Source of the DNA: Janthinobacterium agaricidamnosum NBRC 102515 = DSM 9628
GTDB lineage: Bacteria > Pseudomonadota > Gammaproteobacteria > Burkholderiales > Burkholderiaceae_D
DNA length: 64,000 nucleotides
Assembly: GCF_000723165.1 (NCBI RefSeq)
Contig: NZ_HG322949.1
Span: forward strand, 3,575,101-3,639,100
Reading direction: 5' to 3'
Both the position numbers and the translations under genes were made by a program. This document shows, piece after piece, positions 8,101 through 16,011 of this stretch (positions within the stretch are counted from its first letter, which is position 1; the number at the start of each line of letters is the position of its first letter). Under the pieces are notes generated by a model, which saw only the letters and a list, made by a program, of their open reading frames with translations, was not told the origin of the DNA and did not search any database.

Positions 8101-8736
8101 ATGACCAAACAAGATTCCACGATAACCTTTTACGGCTACCCCTTGTCCGGGCACACGCACCGCGTCGAGCTGATGCTCAGCATGCTGGGACTGCGCTACG
8201 CCAAGGTCGAGATCGACCTGGGAAGCCGCCAGCAAAAGAGTCCGGAATTCCTGCAGAAAAATCGGTTCGGGCAAGTTCCCGTGATCGACGACAACGGCGC
8301 CGTGATCAGCGATTCGGCCGCCATCCTGGTCTACCTGGCGGAACGCTACGGCGCCGGAGCATGGCTGCCGGCCGACCCGCTCGGCCGCGCCGAAGTACAG
8401 CGCTGGCTGTCGGTCGCCGCCGGCCAGCTGGCGCAGGGCCCGGCGCTGGCGCGGGTCGGCCTGGTGTTCAAGAAACCGGTCGATATGGCGCAGGCGCATG
8501 CGGTGGCGGCGCAACTGTTCGCTACCATGGACGCTGTACTGGCCAAGCAAGACTACCTGGCGGCGCCGCGCCTGACCATTGCCGACCTGGCGCTCTACGC
8601 CTATACCGCCCACGCCCCCGAAGGCGGGATCGACCTGGCGCCGTATCCGCACCTGCAAGACTGGCTGGCCCGCATCGAAGCGGCGCCGGGTTTCGTCGCC
8701 ATGCGGCGCAGCAACACCGGCCTGTGGGCAGCCTGA
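8101..8736 (+). CDS. Glutathione S-transferase family protein
   Basis: 211 residues. The thioredoxin-fold N-terminal domain (about 9-86) has FYGYPLSGHTHRVELML, the cis-Pro of FGQVPVIDD and the glutathione-binding Glu/Asp-Ser of VISDSAAILVYLAERY. The all-helical C-terminal domain follows (about 92-205) with LTIADLALYAY. It conjugates or reduces electrophiles with glutathione in the cytoplasm. AGGAAGCAAC before the ATG is a good ribosome site. The divergent LysR gene is its likely regulator. Confidence 0.9.
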   Translation: MTKQDSTITFYGYPLSGHTHRVELMLSMLGLRYAKVEIDLGSRQQKSPEFLQKNRFGQVPVIDDNGAVISDSAAILVYLAERYGAGAWLPADPLGRAEVQRWLSVAAGQLAQGPALARVGLVFKKPVDMAQAHAVAAQLFATMDAVLAKQDYLAAPRLTIADLALYAYTAHAPEGGIDLAPYPHLQDWLARIEAAPGFVAMRRSNTGLWAA

Positions 8737-8919
8737 GGAGCACGCCACGGAACACGCCACTAGGCAAGCCTGGCCGCACGCAGCCTCCCCTTTCCGGCCG
8801 GCCTCGCTGGCCATCCAGCGCCAGTTGGGGATCGCCGGGCGGCTGGCAGCAAGTGGCCCAGGCACTATTGTAAAACCGCCAGCACTTTTTGTGAGGACGG
8901 CCCGGTTCGTGGTAAGCTT

Positions 8920-9012
8920 CGCTTTCGCTAGGGGTCCTGGAAACGTACATACTGTTTCCGGGTGAGAGATACCCTTCGTACCTGATCTGGATAATGCCAG
9001 CGAAGGAAAGCG
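8920..9012 (+). ncRNA. TPP riboswitch (thi box)
   Basis: The conserved core is present in order: AGGGGTCC at 8930-8937, GTGAGAGATACCCTT at 8962-8975, and ACCTGATCTGGATAATGCC at 8980-8998, followed by AGCGAAGGAAAGCG. The closing helix P1 pairs CGCTTTC at 8920 with GAAAGCG at 9006-9012. TPP riboswitches reduce expression when thiamin pyrophosphate is plentiful. The only downstream gene is the TonB-dependent receptor at 9099, which makes thiamin or a thiamin precursor the probable substrate of that receptor. The 180 bases between the GST stop and the riboswitch hold nothing else I can name. Confidence 0.95.
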
Positions 9013-9065
9013 CAAAGTTTCTTCCCTTTGATTGCTCCTGCGTTGGCGCCAGCCGAACAAGCAGC

Positions 9066-9083
9066 ATATCGGCACGCCGATAT
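9066..9083 (+). promoter_or_regulatory. Hairpin just upstream of the receptor start codon (possible expression platform)
   Basis: ATATCGG-CACG-CCGATAT forms a 7-bp stem with a 4-base loop. It ends 15 bases before the ATG, just ahead of the AGAGCAGCC that would serve as ribosome site. There is no U-run, so control of translation rather than termination is the more natural reading. Confidence 0.4.
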
Positions 9084-9098
9084 GAAACAAGAGCAGCC

Positions 9099-11249
9099 AT
9101 GTCCATTATTTCCACACCTAATTTATCGATCGCCGCCTTGGCAGTGCTGCAGGCATTTTCCGCGTCCGCCGCGCAGCCAGCCGCCGCCAATGGCGACGCC
9201 AATGCCGATACCGCCATGACCGAAGTGCTGGTGACCGGCACCAGGATCGCCGCCGCCAACCGCGCCTCGGTGGCCGGCTTTTCCGATGCGCCGCTGTTGC
9301 AGACGCCGGCCTCGGTCAGCGTGCTGACCCGCGAACAAATGCAGGACCTGCAAATCCGCTCCGTCAGCGATGCGGTTCAATACGACGCCAGCATCAGCGA
9401 CGCGTATAACGCGGTCGGTTACTCGGAGCAATTCTCGATCCGCGGTTTTGCGCTGGATAATAATTCCAGCTACCGCAAGGATGGCCTGGCGATTCCCGGC
9501 GATACCCAGATTCCGCTGGAAAACAAGGAGCGCATCGAAGTCTTGAAAGGCTTGTCGGGCTTCCAGTCGGGCATCGCGGCGCCGGGCGGCATCGTCGATT
9601 TCATCGTCAAGCGCCCGACCGCCACGCCGCTGCGCACGGTCACCGTGGAAACCCGCGAACGCGGCACGCTGTATGGCGCGCTCGATGTGGGCGGCCGCTT
9701 CGAAGACACGCGTTTCGGCTACCGTATCAACGTCGCGGCCGAACGCCTGCGCTCCTACATCAAGGGCGCCGACGGCAACCGCAAATTCATTTCCGGCGCG
9801 TTCGACTGGCAAATCTCGCCACAAGCGCTGCTGCAAATCGACGCCGATTATCAAAAGAAATCGCAAGTGACGGCGCCCGGTTTCCAATTGCTGAACGGTA
9901 CCACGCTGCCGACCGGCATCAAGGCCGACAATATGCTGAACAAGCAGCCGTGGAGCTTGCCGGTGCAAACCAGCAGCAGCAATATCGGGCTGCGCTTCCA
10001 GTATCAATTCAACCCGGAATGGCACGCCACGCTGTCGGCCAACCGCCATTCGTTCAAGCGCGACGATTACACCGCCTTCCCTTACGGTTGCAGCGCGCAA
10101 AACCTGTTCCCCGGCTTTTGCGGCAATGGCGATTACGACGTCTACGATTACCAAAGCCTGGGCGAATCGAAATCGCCGCTGGCTGGCCAGGCTGTAATCC
10201 AGGGTAAATTCGCGACCGGCGGATTGCGCCACGATTTCAGTGCCGGCCTGTCGTATTTCCACCGCCGCGACGACGCCGGCAACTATCTGTACGAGTATGC
10301 GGGCGGCAGCAATATCTATCAGCCGGTGATCGTGCAGCCGACCGGCCTGAGCTCCGGCCCGGTGCGCGAAGTGCGCAATGAAAAGGAAAGCGCCGCCTTC
10401 GTGCAAGACATCCTGCACTTGTCGGGCAACTGGACCTTGCATGGCGGCCTGCGCTACGTGCAAACCGAGCGCAGCCAGTATGTGTTTAAAAGTGCCTCGC
10501 AAGTCAGCGAGCCGCAGAAGGATTTCCTGCTGCCAAACTTTGCGCTGGTCTATAACCCGCTCGACAATGTGTCGCTGTATGGTGCGTATTCACAGGGGCT
10601 GGAACATGGCGGCGTGGCCTCGGTCACGGCCAGCAACCCGAATGCCGTGCTCGACCCGAACCGCTCGAAACAGGTGGAACTCGGCGCCAAGGCCGACCTG
10701 ACGCCGGAACTGATGGTCGCGGCCAGCCTGTTCCAGATCCGCAAGGGCCTGGAATATATCGACGCAAGCAATACCTTCGTCAGGCATGGCGTGATCCAGC
10801 ACCGCGGCCTGGAATTGTCGGCGCAAGGCAAGGCCAGCCGCGACCTGTCGATCGGCGTCTCGGCGATGGCGCTCAACAGCCGGCAATCGGGCACCGGCGA
10901 CGACACGATCGACGGCAAGCGCTTGCCGAACGTGGCGGCGTTCAAGTCGTCGGTGTACGCCGACTACAGCGTGCCGCAAGTGGCCGGCCTGAAGCTCAAC
11001 GCGACCTGGCAGTATTCCGGCAAAAAAGCCTTCGACAATGCCAACCAGGTATTCGTGCCGGCCTATCATGTGGCCAACCTGGGCGCGGCCTACGCCACCC
11101 GCATCGGCGCCACGCCGGCCACGCTGCGCTTTGCGATCAACAATGTATTCGATAAATTCTACTGGCGCGACGCCGCGCCGGACTCGGGCGGCTACCTGTT
11201 CCCGGGCGCCAGCCGCACCTTCAAGGCGTCGGCCCAGTTCGACTTTTAA
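9099..11249 (+). CDS. TonB-dependent outer-membrane receptor under TPP-riboswitch control
   Basis: 716 residues from ATG 9099; the frame is open upstream through the riboswitch but the signal peptide (LSIAALAVLQAFSASAAQ) fits this start. The TonB box region reads TEVLVTGTRI, followed by the plug domain (about 60-165; RGFALDNN, ERIEVLKGLSGFQSG, GGIVDFIVKRP) and a 22-strand barrel ending in FKASAQFDF with the terminal Phe typical of outer-membrane proteins. It resembles siderophore-type receptors, but the thi-box leader argues for uptake of thiamin or a related compound. It is convergent with the kinase-pnuT pair. Confidence 0.88.
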   Translation: MSIISTPNLSIAALAVLQAFSASAAQPAAANGDANADTAMTEVLVTGTRIAAANRASVAGFSDAPLLQTPASVSVLTREQMQDLQIRSVSDAVQYDASISDAYNAVGYSEQFSIRGFALDNNSSYRKDGLAIPGDTQIPLENKERIEVLKGLSGFQSGIAAPGGIVDFIVKRPTATPLRTVTVETRERGTLYGALDVGGRFEDTRFGYRINVAAERLRSYIKGADGNRKFISGAFDWQISPQALLQIDADYQKKSQVTAPGFQLLNGTTLPTGIKADNMLNKQPWSLPVQTSSSNIGLRFQYQFNPEWHATLSANRHSFKRDDYTAFPYGCSAQNLFPGFCGNGDYDVYDYQSLGESKSPLAGQAVIQGKFATGGLRHDFSAGLSYFHRRDDAGNYLYEYAGGSNIYQPVIVQPTGLSSGPVREVRNEKESAAFVQDILHLSGNWTLHGGLRYVQTERSQYVFKSASQVSEPQKDFLLPNFALVYNPLDNVSLYGAYSQGLEHGGVASVTASNPNAVLDPNRSKQVELGAKADLTPELMVAASLFQIRKGLEYIDASNTFVRHGVIQHRGLELSAQGKASRDLSIGVSAMALNSRQSGTGDDTIDGKRLPNVAAFKSSVYADYSVPQVAGLKLNATWQYSGKKAFDNANQVFVPAYHVANLGAAYATRIGATPATLRFAINNVFDKFYWRDAAPDSGGYLFPGASRTFKASAQFDF

Positions 11250-11270
11250 GCAGTTGTTACAAGCAAAGCA

Positions 11271-11783
11271 TCAAAGCAGGCTGGACAGCAATTGCCCGGC
11301 CTGTTCCATACGCCGTTCCAGGCTGCCGTCCACCATCAGGTAGGGAATCTGCCGCCGCGCCAATTCCAGCAATAATTGGCGGTGGATGGCCTGGCGCACG
11401 CTTTCCGATTCGCGTTGCAAACCATCGGCCACCCACGGGCTGTCGGGCGCCGTCACCAGCGTCGCATCGTAGCGGCTGCTCGCAGTCAGCGCCGCCAGTT
11501 GCCGGTCGGCGCCGCCAAAATAAAAACCGCTGTAGATCGCCGTCATCAATGGCGTGGTGTCGCAAAACAGGAAATCCCTGGCGGACGCCTCGGCCAGCCG
11601 CTCGCGCTCGAGCTGCATGCTGGCGATGAAAAACTGGTCGCTGTCGAACGGCACGCGCTGCCGGGTTTCGACAAATTCGCGCAGGTATTCCGGCACCCAG
11701 ACGGTGTCGTAACGCTGCGCCAGCGCCGCCGCCAGCGTCGATTTGCCGGACGATTCGGCGCCCAGTATCGCAATCCGCTTCAT
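11271..11783 (-). CDS. NadR-like P-loop kinase, candidate thiamin kinase
   Basis: 170 residues. The Walker A motif GAESSGKST is at residues 8-16, followed by WVPEYLREFVE and FCDTTPLMTAIY, the arrangement of the ribosylnicotinamide-kinase domain of NadR. Its start overlaps the stop of the PnuC/PnuT gene by ATGA, so the two are translated together. Family members phosphorylate vitamin-like nucleosides after import, trapping them inside the cell. The neighbouring TPP-controlled receptor suggests the substrate may be thiamin; nicotinamide riboside is the alternative. Confidence 0.7.
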   Translation of the reverse strand: MKRIAILGAESSGKSTLAAALAQRYDTVWVPEYLREFVETRQRVPFDSDQFFIASMQLERERLAEASARDFLFCDTTPLMTAIYSGFYFGGADRQLAALTASSRYDATLVTAPDSPWVADGLQRESESVRQAIHRQLLLELARRQIPYLMVDGSLERRMEQAGQLLSSLL

Positions 11784-12433
11784 TTCAAGACCATCGCATC
11801 CGGCGCCGCGGGCGCGGCCTTTTTCCAGGCCAGCAAGCCGATCACCGCCATCGCCACGAACACCGCGTACAGCAGCGCCGTCAGGGTCAGGTTTTTATAC
11901 AGGTACAAGCCGACATACAGCAGATCGACGACGATCCACACATGCCAGTTTTCCAGCTTCTTGCGCGATAGCAGCAACTGGCCCAGCAAGCTGCCGGCCG
12001 TCAGGAAACCGTCGGCATGCGGCACGTCGGTATCGGTCCAGGTTTTCAAGAACCACGACAGGATCACAAAGCCGGCCAGCCACGCGCCCGCCGACCAGCC
12101 CCAGCCGCGCAGCGACAAGCGCGTCACCGGCAACGGTTCCGTGGCGGCATTGCCGGCGCCAGCAAACAGCCACTGGTACCAGCCCCACACGGACACGGCG
12201 ATGAACACCAGTTGCAAGCCCATGTCGCCATACAGCCGCGATTCGTAAAACACCAGCGCGTAGGTGGCCGACGAAATGATCGAAAACAGCCAGGCCCAGT
12301 GGCACTGGCGGATGTTGAGCAGCACCGTGATCAAGGCCAGCACAAAGCCGATCAATTCCAGCGGCGTGGTAGCCAGGCCCATCAGGGCCAGCGGCGCATT
12401 GACAAAGCCGAGGAAGGCGAGCGTATCGTTCAT
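11780..12433 (-). CDS. pnuT: PnuC-family vitamin transporter, probable thiamin transporter PnuT
   Basis: 217 residues from ATG 12433; a shorter start at 12382 (MGLATTPLELIG) would give 200, closer to the usual PnuC size. About seven membrane segments are visible and the PnuC hallmark aromatic cluster WGWYQW follows a QLVFIAVSV helix. PnuC proteins are facilitators specific for nicotinamide riboside (PnuC), thiamin (PnuT) or riboflavin (PnuX). The adjacent TPP-riboswitch receptor favours PnuT. No riboswitch is visible upstream of this gene itself. Confidence 0.75.
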   Translation of the reverse strand: MNDTLAFLGFVNAPLALMGLATTPLELIGFVLALITVLLNIRQCHWAWLFSIISSATYALVFYESRLYGDMGLQLVFIAVSVWGWYQWLFAGAGNAATEPLPVTRLSLRGWGWSAGAWLAGFVILSWFLKTWTDTDVPHADGFLTAGSLLGQLLLSRKKLENWHVWIVVDLLYVGLYLYKNLTLTALLYAVFVAMAVIGLLAWKKAAPAAPDAMVLK

Positions 12434-12699
12434 GAAATAGGCGAAGGTGGCAACGGCAATTCCTGGCCGCCGCCTGGATGGATGGCTTGTGCGCAGGTGC
12501 GGCAGTATGCGAGTTTTCGCGTCAACATGCAAGATGTTGCAATGTGTATCAAAGATGCTGCACTTTAATTAATTGAGATTAAAAATAAACAATAATAATA
12601 GATGGAAAGATTTTTATATGGCAATATTATTCAGAGTAACAAGATTGCTCAATCATCTATCCGCAACTCCAGTACAAATTATTTTCCTTAGGAATGTTC
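12434..12699. other. AT-rich divergent intergenic region
   Basis: The stretch 12560-12690 is conspicuously AT-rich relative to its surroundings (runs of AATTAATTGAGATTAAA type). It holds the promoters of the pnuT pair and of the secreted protein at 12700. I see no gene or known RNA in it. Confidence 0.5.
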
Positions 12700-13698
12700 A
12701 TGCGTAAATTCGTTTTCGTGGCGGCAGCATTGGTCAGTGGCAGCGCGCACGCCGATTGGGTGCCGAAGTTTATCAGCCAGGACAATGTCGTCACGGTTAA
12801 TCTTGGCGGCGGCACCTTGTCTTACCGGGAAGGCAGGAATGATACCAGCAGCACACTGTTCTCCGTGTCGGCCGACATGCGCAATATCCAGCCTAATTTG
12901 CAGCAAAGCCTGAACAATGTCATGGCGCAAGAAGCCGGCAAGAACGGCGTCAAGTTTCTCGACGGCACATTAAGCGGCAATCTGCACGCCAGCCTGCAAC
13001 CGCAGGCTTCCGGCGTGGTGTTCATGACGCTGGACGGGATTAACTACCAGGCCCGCAACAGCTATTCCGGCAAAAAATTCGGCGTCATCAGTTTTACGTG
13101 CGTCAATACCGCCGCGCTGAATAATATGTCGATCACCGGCCAATACGGCGCGGTCGGCGGCGCACTGATCTCGGACCAGGTCGGCATGACCGGCAATCCG
13201 ACCTCCTCCACCGACTGCGATTCCAATCTGTCGTGGATCTTGCCGGTGGTCGGTTCATGGATCATCAACAAGGCCGAAGGCGCCATCGATAGCCGTATCG
13301 CCGATGGCGTCAAAGGCGCGATGAATGGCGTCAAGGATAAATTACTCTTTGGCCGTGACCAGAACTGGCTGGTCGGCCTGAACCGCCTGGTTCCACCAGG
13401 AAAAACGGTCACCTTGCCGGATGGCCGGACTTTCCCGATCGGCCAATACATCAATGACAACCTGCAATACCTGATTGCGAATAGCCGGATGGATATCCAG
13501 CTCGGCACGGGCCTGGATATCAAGGGTGTGCGCGGTATTTCAGAACCGCAGCAAGAGAACTATGCCGCCAACCTGGTCACCATTTCGATTAATTCGCCAG
13601 CCCTTGCATTTTCCGTGCAATTGCGCGAAGAAGCGCGCGTGCAGTGGAAATGGCAATGCCAGATCGGCAATCCGAGCAAGATCTGCCCGATTCCTTGA
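12700..13698 (+). CDS. Secreted protein of unknown function
   Basis: 332 residues. The ATG at 12700 is preferred over one at 12694 because TTAGGA lies at correct distance only for the former. A short signal peptide (MRKFVFVAAALVSGSAHA) ends before DWVPK. The mature protein has no motif I recognise; it is rich in Asn, Gly and Ser, predicted mostly beta, with four cysteines (TCVNTA, DCDSN, KWQCQIGNPSKICPIP) that could form two disulphides, and a central amphipathic segment GAIDSRIADGVKGAMNGVKDKL. The gene stands alone between AT-rich DNA and a terminator. Confidence 0.75.
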   Translation: MRKFVFVAAALVSGSAHADWVPKFISQDNVVTVNLGGGTLSYREGRNDTSSTLFSVSADMRNIQPNLQQSLNNVMAQEAGKNGVKFLDGTLSGNLHASLQPQASGVVFMTLDGINYQARNSYSGKKFGVISFTCVNTAALNNMSITGQYGAVGGALISDQVGMTGNPTSSTDCDSNLSWILPVVGSWIINKAEGAIDSRIADGVKGAMNGVKDKLLFGRDQNWLVGLNRLVPPGKTVTLPDGRTFPIGQYINDNLQYLIANSRMDIQLGTGLDIKGVRGISEPQQENYAANLVTISINSPALAFSVQLREEARVQWKWQCQIGNPSKICPIP

Positions 13699-13727
13699 CG
13701 CGCTTGCGATCACAAGCCGGCGACAAC

Positions 13728-13766
13728 AAAGCCGCGGCGCCATCACTGGCGGCCGCGGCTTTTTTT
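13728..13766 (+). terminator. Intrinsic terminator after the secreted-protein gene
   Basis: AAAGCCGCGGC at 13728-13738 and GCCGCGGCTTT at 13752-13762 form an 11-bp stem followed by T to 13766. It ends 24 bases before the stop of the convergent S46 peptidase gene. Confidence 0.85.
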
Positions 13767-13789
13767 GACTGCGCTGCTTCGGAGTGCGC

Positions 13790-15928
13790 TTATTTACGCG
13801 GATACTTGATCGTCATTTCCTTGAGCACATTATCCGCATGGTCGACTTCTTTCATGACCCATAGCATGTAGCGGATATCCAGGTGGATCGCGCGCGTGAT
13901 GGCGGTGTCGAAGTACCAGTCCTTGGTGATCGACTCATAGGTCGAATCGAAGTTCAGGCCGATCAGCTCGCCATTGCGGTTCATCACCGCCGAACCGGAA
14001 TTGCCGCCGGTGGTGTCGGCGCTGGTCAGGAAGTTGACCGGCACGGTGCCGAGCAGCGTATCCCTGAACTGGCCGTAACGTTTGGCCTTGATGGCTTCGA
14101 GCAAGGCTGGCGGCGCCTCGAACGGCGCCTTGCCGGTGTATTTCTCGACGATGCCTTCGACTGTCGTGAACGGACCCTTGGTGACGCCATCGCGCGGCGC
14201 ATACGGCGCCACCGTGCCGTAGGTGACGCGCAGCGTCGAGTTGGCGTCGGCATACACCGGCTTGCCTTGCGATTTCTTCCAGGCGATCACCGCTTGCATG
14301 TATTGCGGAATCACGCGCTCCAGGTTGCCGTTGACTTCCTTGCGGCGGTTTTCGAGCACCAGGCCGACCGTGTTCAGCTTGATCGCCAGCTTGATGAAGG
14401 CATCATCCGACTTGGCCATCCCGGCCAGGTCCTGGTCCATCCAGGCCAGCCGCGTGCTGGTGTCGGCCAGCTGGGTGTGCTGGTACAGCGCGGCCACGCT
14501 GTCCGGCGCCGGCAGCAAGCCGTCCAGTCCTTGCGGATGCCGCTTGGCCGCCAGTGTAGCGTAACGCTGCAAGCCGCCGATGAAGCGCGCCTGGTCGACC
14601 TTGCCGACAAACGATTGTTCCAGCCGCGCCAGACGGGCCTTGATGAAGGCCAGGTCGCGTTCCTGGTAGCCCGATGCGCGCTGCTGGTTCGGTTTCTGGC
14701 GCTCTTGCGCCAGGCGGTACAGCGTGCGCGCGCTTGTCAGCAAATCGCTGTTGGTGGCCACCGACCAGGCGAACTCTTCTTCGCTGAGCGCCATGTCGGA
14801 CGCGATCACCGCATCCAGGTCGGCCAGCAAGGCCGGCGACTGGCCCGGCTGGCGTACGTACCAGGCGCGGAATTCGGCGTCCTGCACATCCTTGATCGCG
14901 GCGATATCCTTGCGCGCGAAGCCTTCCAGCAAGCCCTGGGTTTTCTTCAGCACATTGCTGCTGCTCTTGACCACCTTGGCGTAACGCACGTCGGCGGCCG
15001 CATCGCCGGCGGTGGCGCCGGCAATCACGGCCAGGTCGGCTTGCAACTCAGCCACTTTGAGCGGGAACATCACATCGCGCGCGGCGCGGATCTCGGCCGG
15101 CAGCTTGTAGCGGCTGGTGCGTCCCGGGTAGCCGGCCAGCAAGATCGGATCGCCGGCCTTCAAGCCCGCCGCCGACACCACCAGGAAGTCTTTCGATTTG
15201 TACGGCACATTGTCCGGCGACGGATCGGCCGGACGGCCATCCTTGCCGACGTAGGCACGCAGGAAGGCATAGTCGCCGGTGTGGCGTGGCCACTCGTAAT
15301 TGTCGACGTCGCCGCCGTAATTGCCGATCGTCTCGGACGGCGCATACACCAGGCGCACGTCGCGTATCATCATCTGGCGGATCCGGTAGTATTCCAGGCC
15401 GCGGTGGAAAGCCGGCACCGAGCAGCGGTACATCTGGTCGGTTTCGCATTCGGCGATCAGCGCCTTGATGCGCTTCTCCACTTCTTCATGGCGCGCGCTG
15501 CCGGACATCACCGAGCTCAAGCCCTTGAGCACGCGGTCGCTGACGTTTTCCACCTTGTCGGTGACGTAGATCAGGCTGTTGGGGCCGCCCGGTAACTCTT
15601 CGGCGCGGGTCTTGGCCAGGAAGCCATTGCTGATGTAATTGTGTTCAGGGGTCGCATTGCGCTGGATCGCACCGTAGGCGCAATGGTGGTTGGTCACCAC
15701 CAGGCCGGCGTCGGAAACGAACGAGGCCGAGCAGCCGCCCAGCGAGACGATGGCGCTCATCGGATGCTTGCCCAGGTCGGCCAGCTTGTCAGCCGGGATG
15801 GCGATGCCGATGCGCTTCAATTCGGTTTTCAGCTCCGGCAACTGGTATGGCTGCCACTGCCCTTCATCGGCATGCGCGCCGGCAAAGGCGCCGATCAAGG
15901 CAATCGGCAAAACAATGTATTTAAACAA
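13790..15928 (-). CDS. S46-family dipeptidyl peptidase (DPP7/DPP11 type)
   Basis: 712 residues, normal for the family. A signal peptide (LPIALIGAFAGAHA) precedes the catalytic domain. The catalytic His lies in VTNHHCAYG (near residue 82) and the nucleophile Ser644 in TGGNSGSAV. S46 enzymes remove dipeptides from the N-terminus of peptides in the periplasm. The residue 18 after the serine, which in the characterised enzymes is Gly (DPP7, hydrophobic P1) or Arg (DPP11, acidic P1), is Ser here (in NFDSTYE). The gene is monocistronic. Confidence 0.92.
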   Translation of the reverse strand: MFKYIVLPIALIGAFAGAHADEGQWQPYQLPELKTELKRIGIAIPADKLADLGKHPMSAIVSLGGCSASFVSDAGLVVTNHHCAYGAIQRNATPEHNYISNGFLAKTRAEELPGGPNSLIYVTDKVENVSDRVLKGLSSVMSGSARHEEVEKRIKALIAECETDQMYRCSVPAFHRGLEYYRIRQMMIRDVRLVYAPSETIGNYGGDVDNYEWPRHTGDYAFLRAYVGKDGRPADPSPDNVPYKSKDFLVVSAAGLKAGDPILLAGYPGRTSRYKLPAEIRAARDVMFPLKVAELQADLAVIAGATAGDAAADVRYAKVVKSSSNVLKKTQGLLEGFARKDIAAIKDVQDAEFRAWYVRQPGQSPALLADLDAVIASDMALSEEEFAWSVATNSDLLTSARTLYRLAQERQKPNQQRASGYQERDLAFIKARLARLEQSFVGKVDQARFIGGLQRYATLAAKRHPQGLDGLLPAPDSVAALYQHTQLADTSTRLAWMDQDLAGMAKSDDAFIKLAIKLNTVGLVLENRRKEVNGNLERVIPQYMQAVIAWKKSQGKPVYADANSTLRVTYGTVAPYAPRDGVTKGPFTTVEGIVEKYTGKAPFEAPPALLEAIKAKRYGQFRDTLLGTVPVNFLTSADTTGGNSGSAVMNRNGELIGLNFDSTYESITKDWYFDTAITRAIHLDIRYMLWVMKEVDHADNVLKEMTIKYPRK

Positions 15929-16011
15929 AATAAATCCCTTAACAAAAAAACAGGCGCAGTATATCTCCTATTAACGTCGTCAGGGGCTTTTCTCGGCCAG
16001 CGCGCCTGGTC

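Noticed and set aside
8064..8873. Plus-strand frame of 269 codons over the GST gene
   Set aside because: It is a second frame of the GST region with Arg/Pro/Gly-rich shadow composition.
12434..12699. Second TPP riboswitch upstream of pnuT
   Set aside because: None of the conserved thi-box segments occurs in this region on the minus strand.
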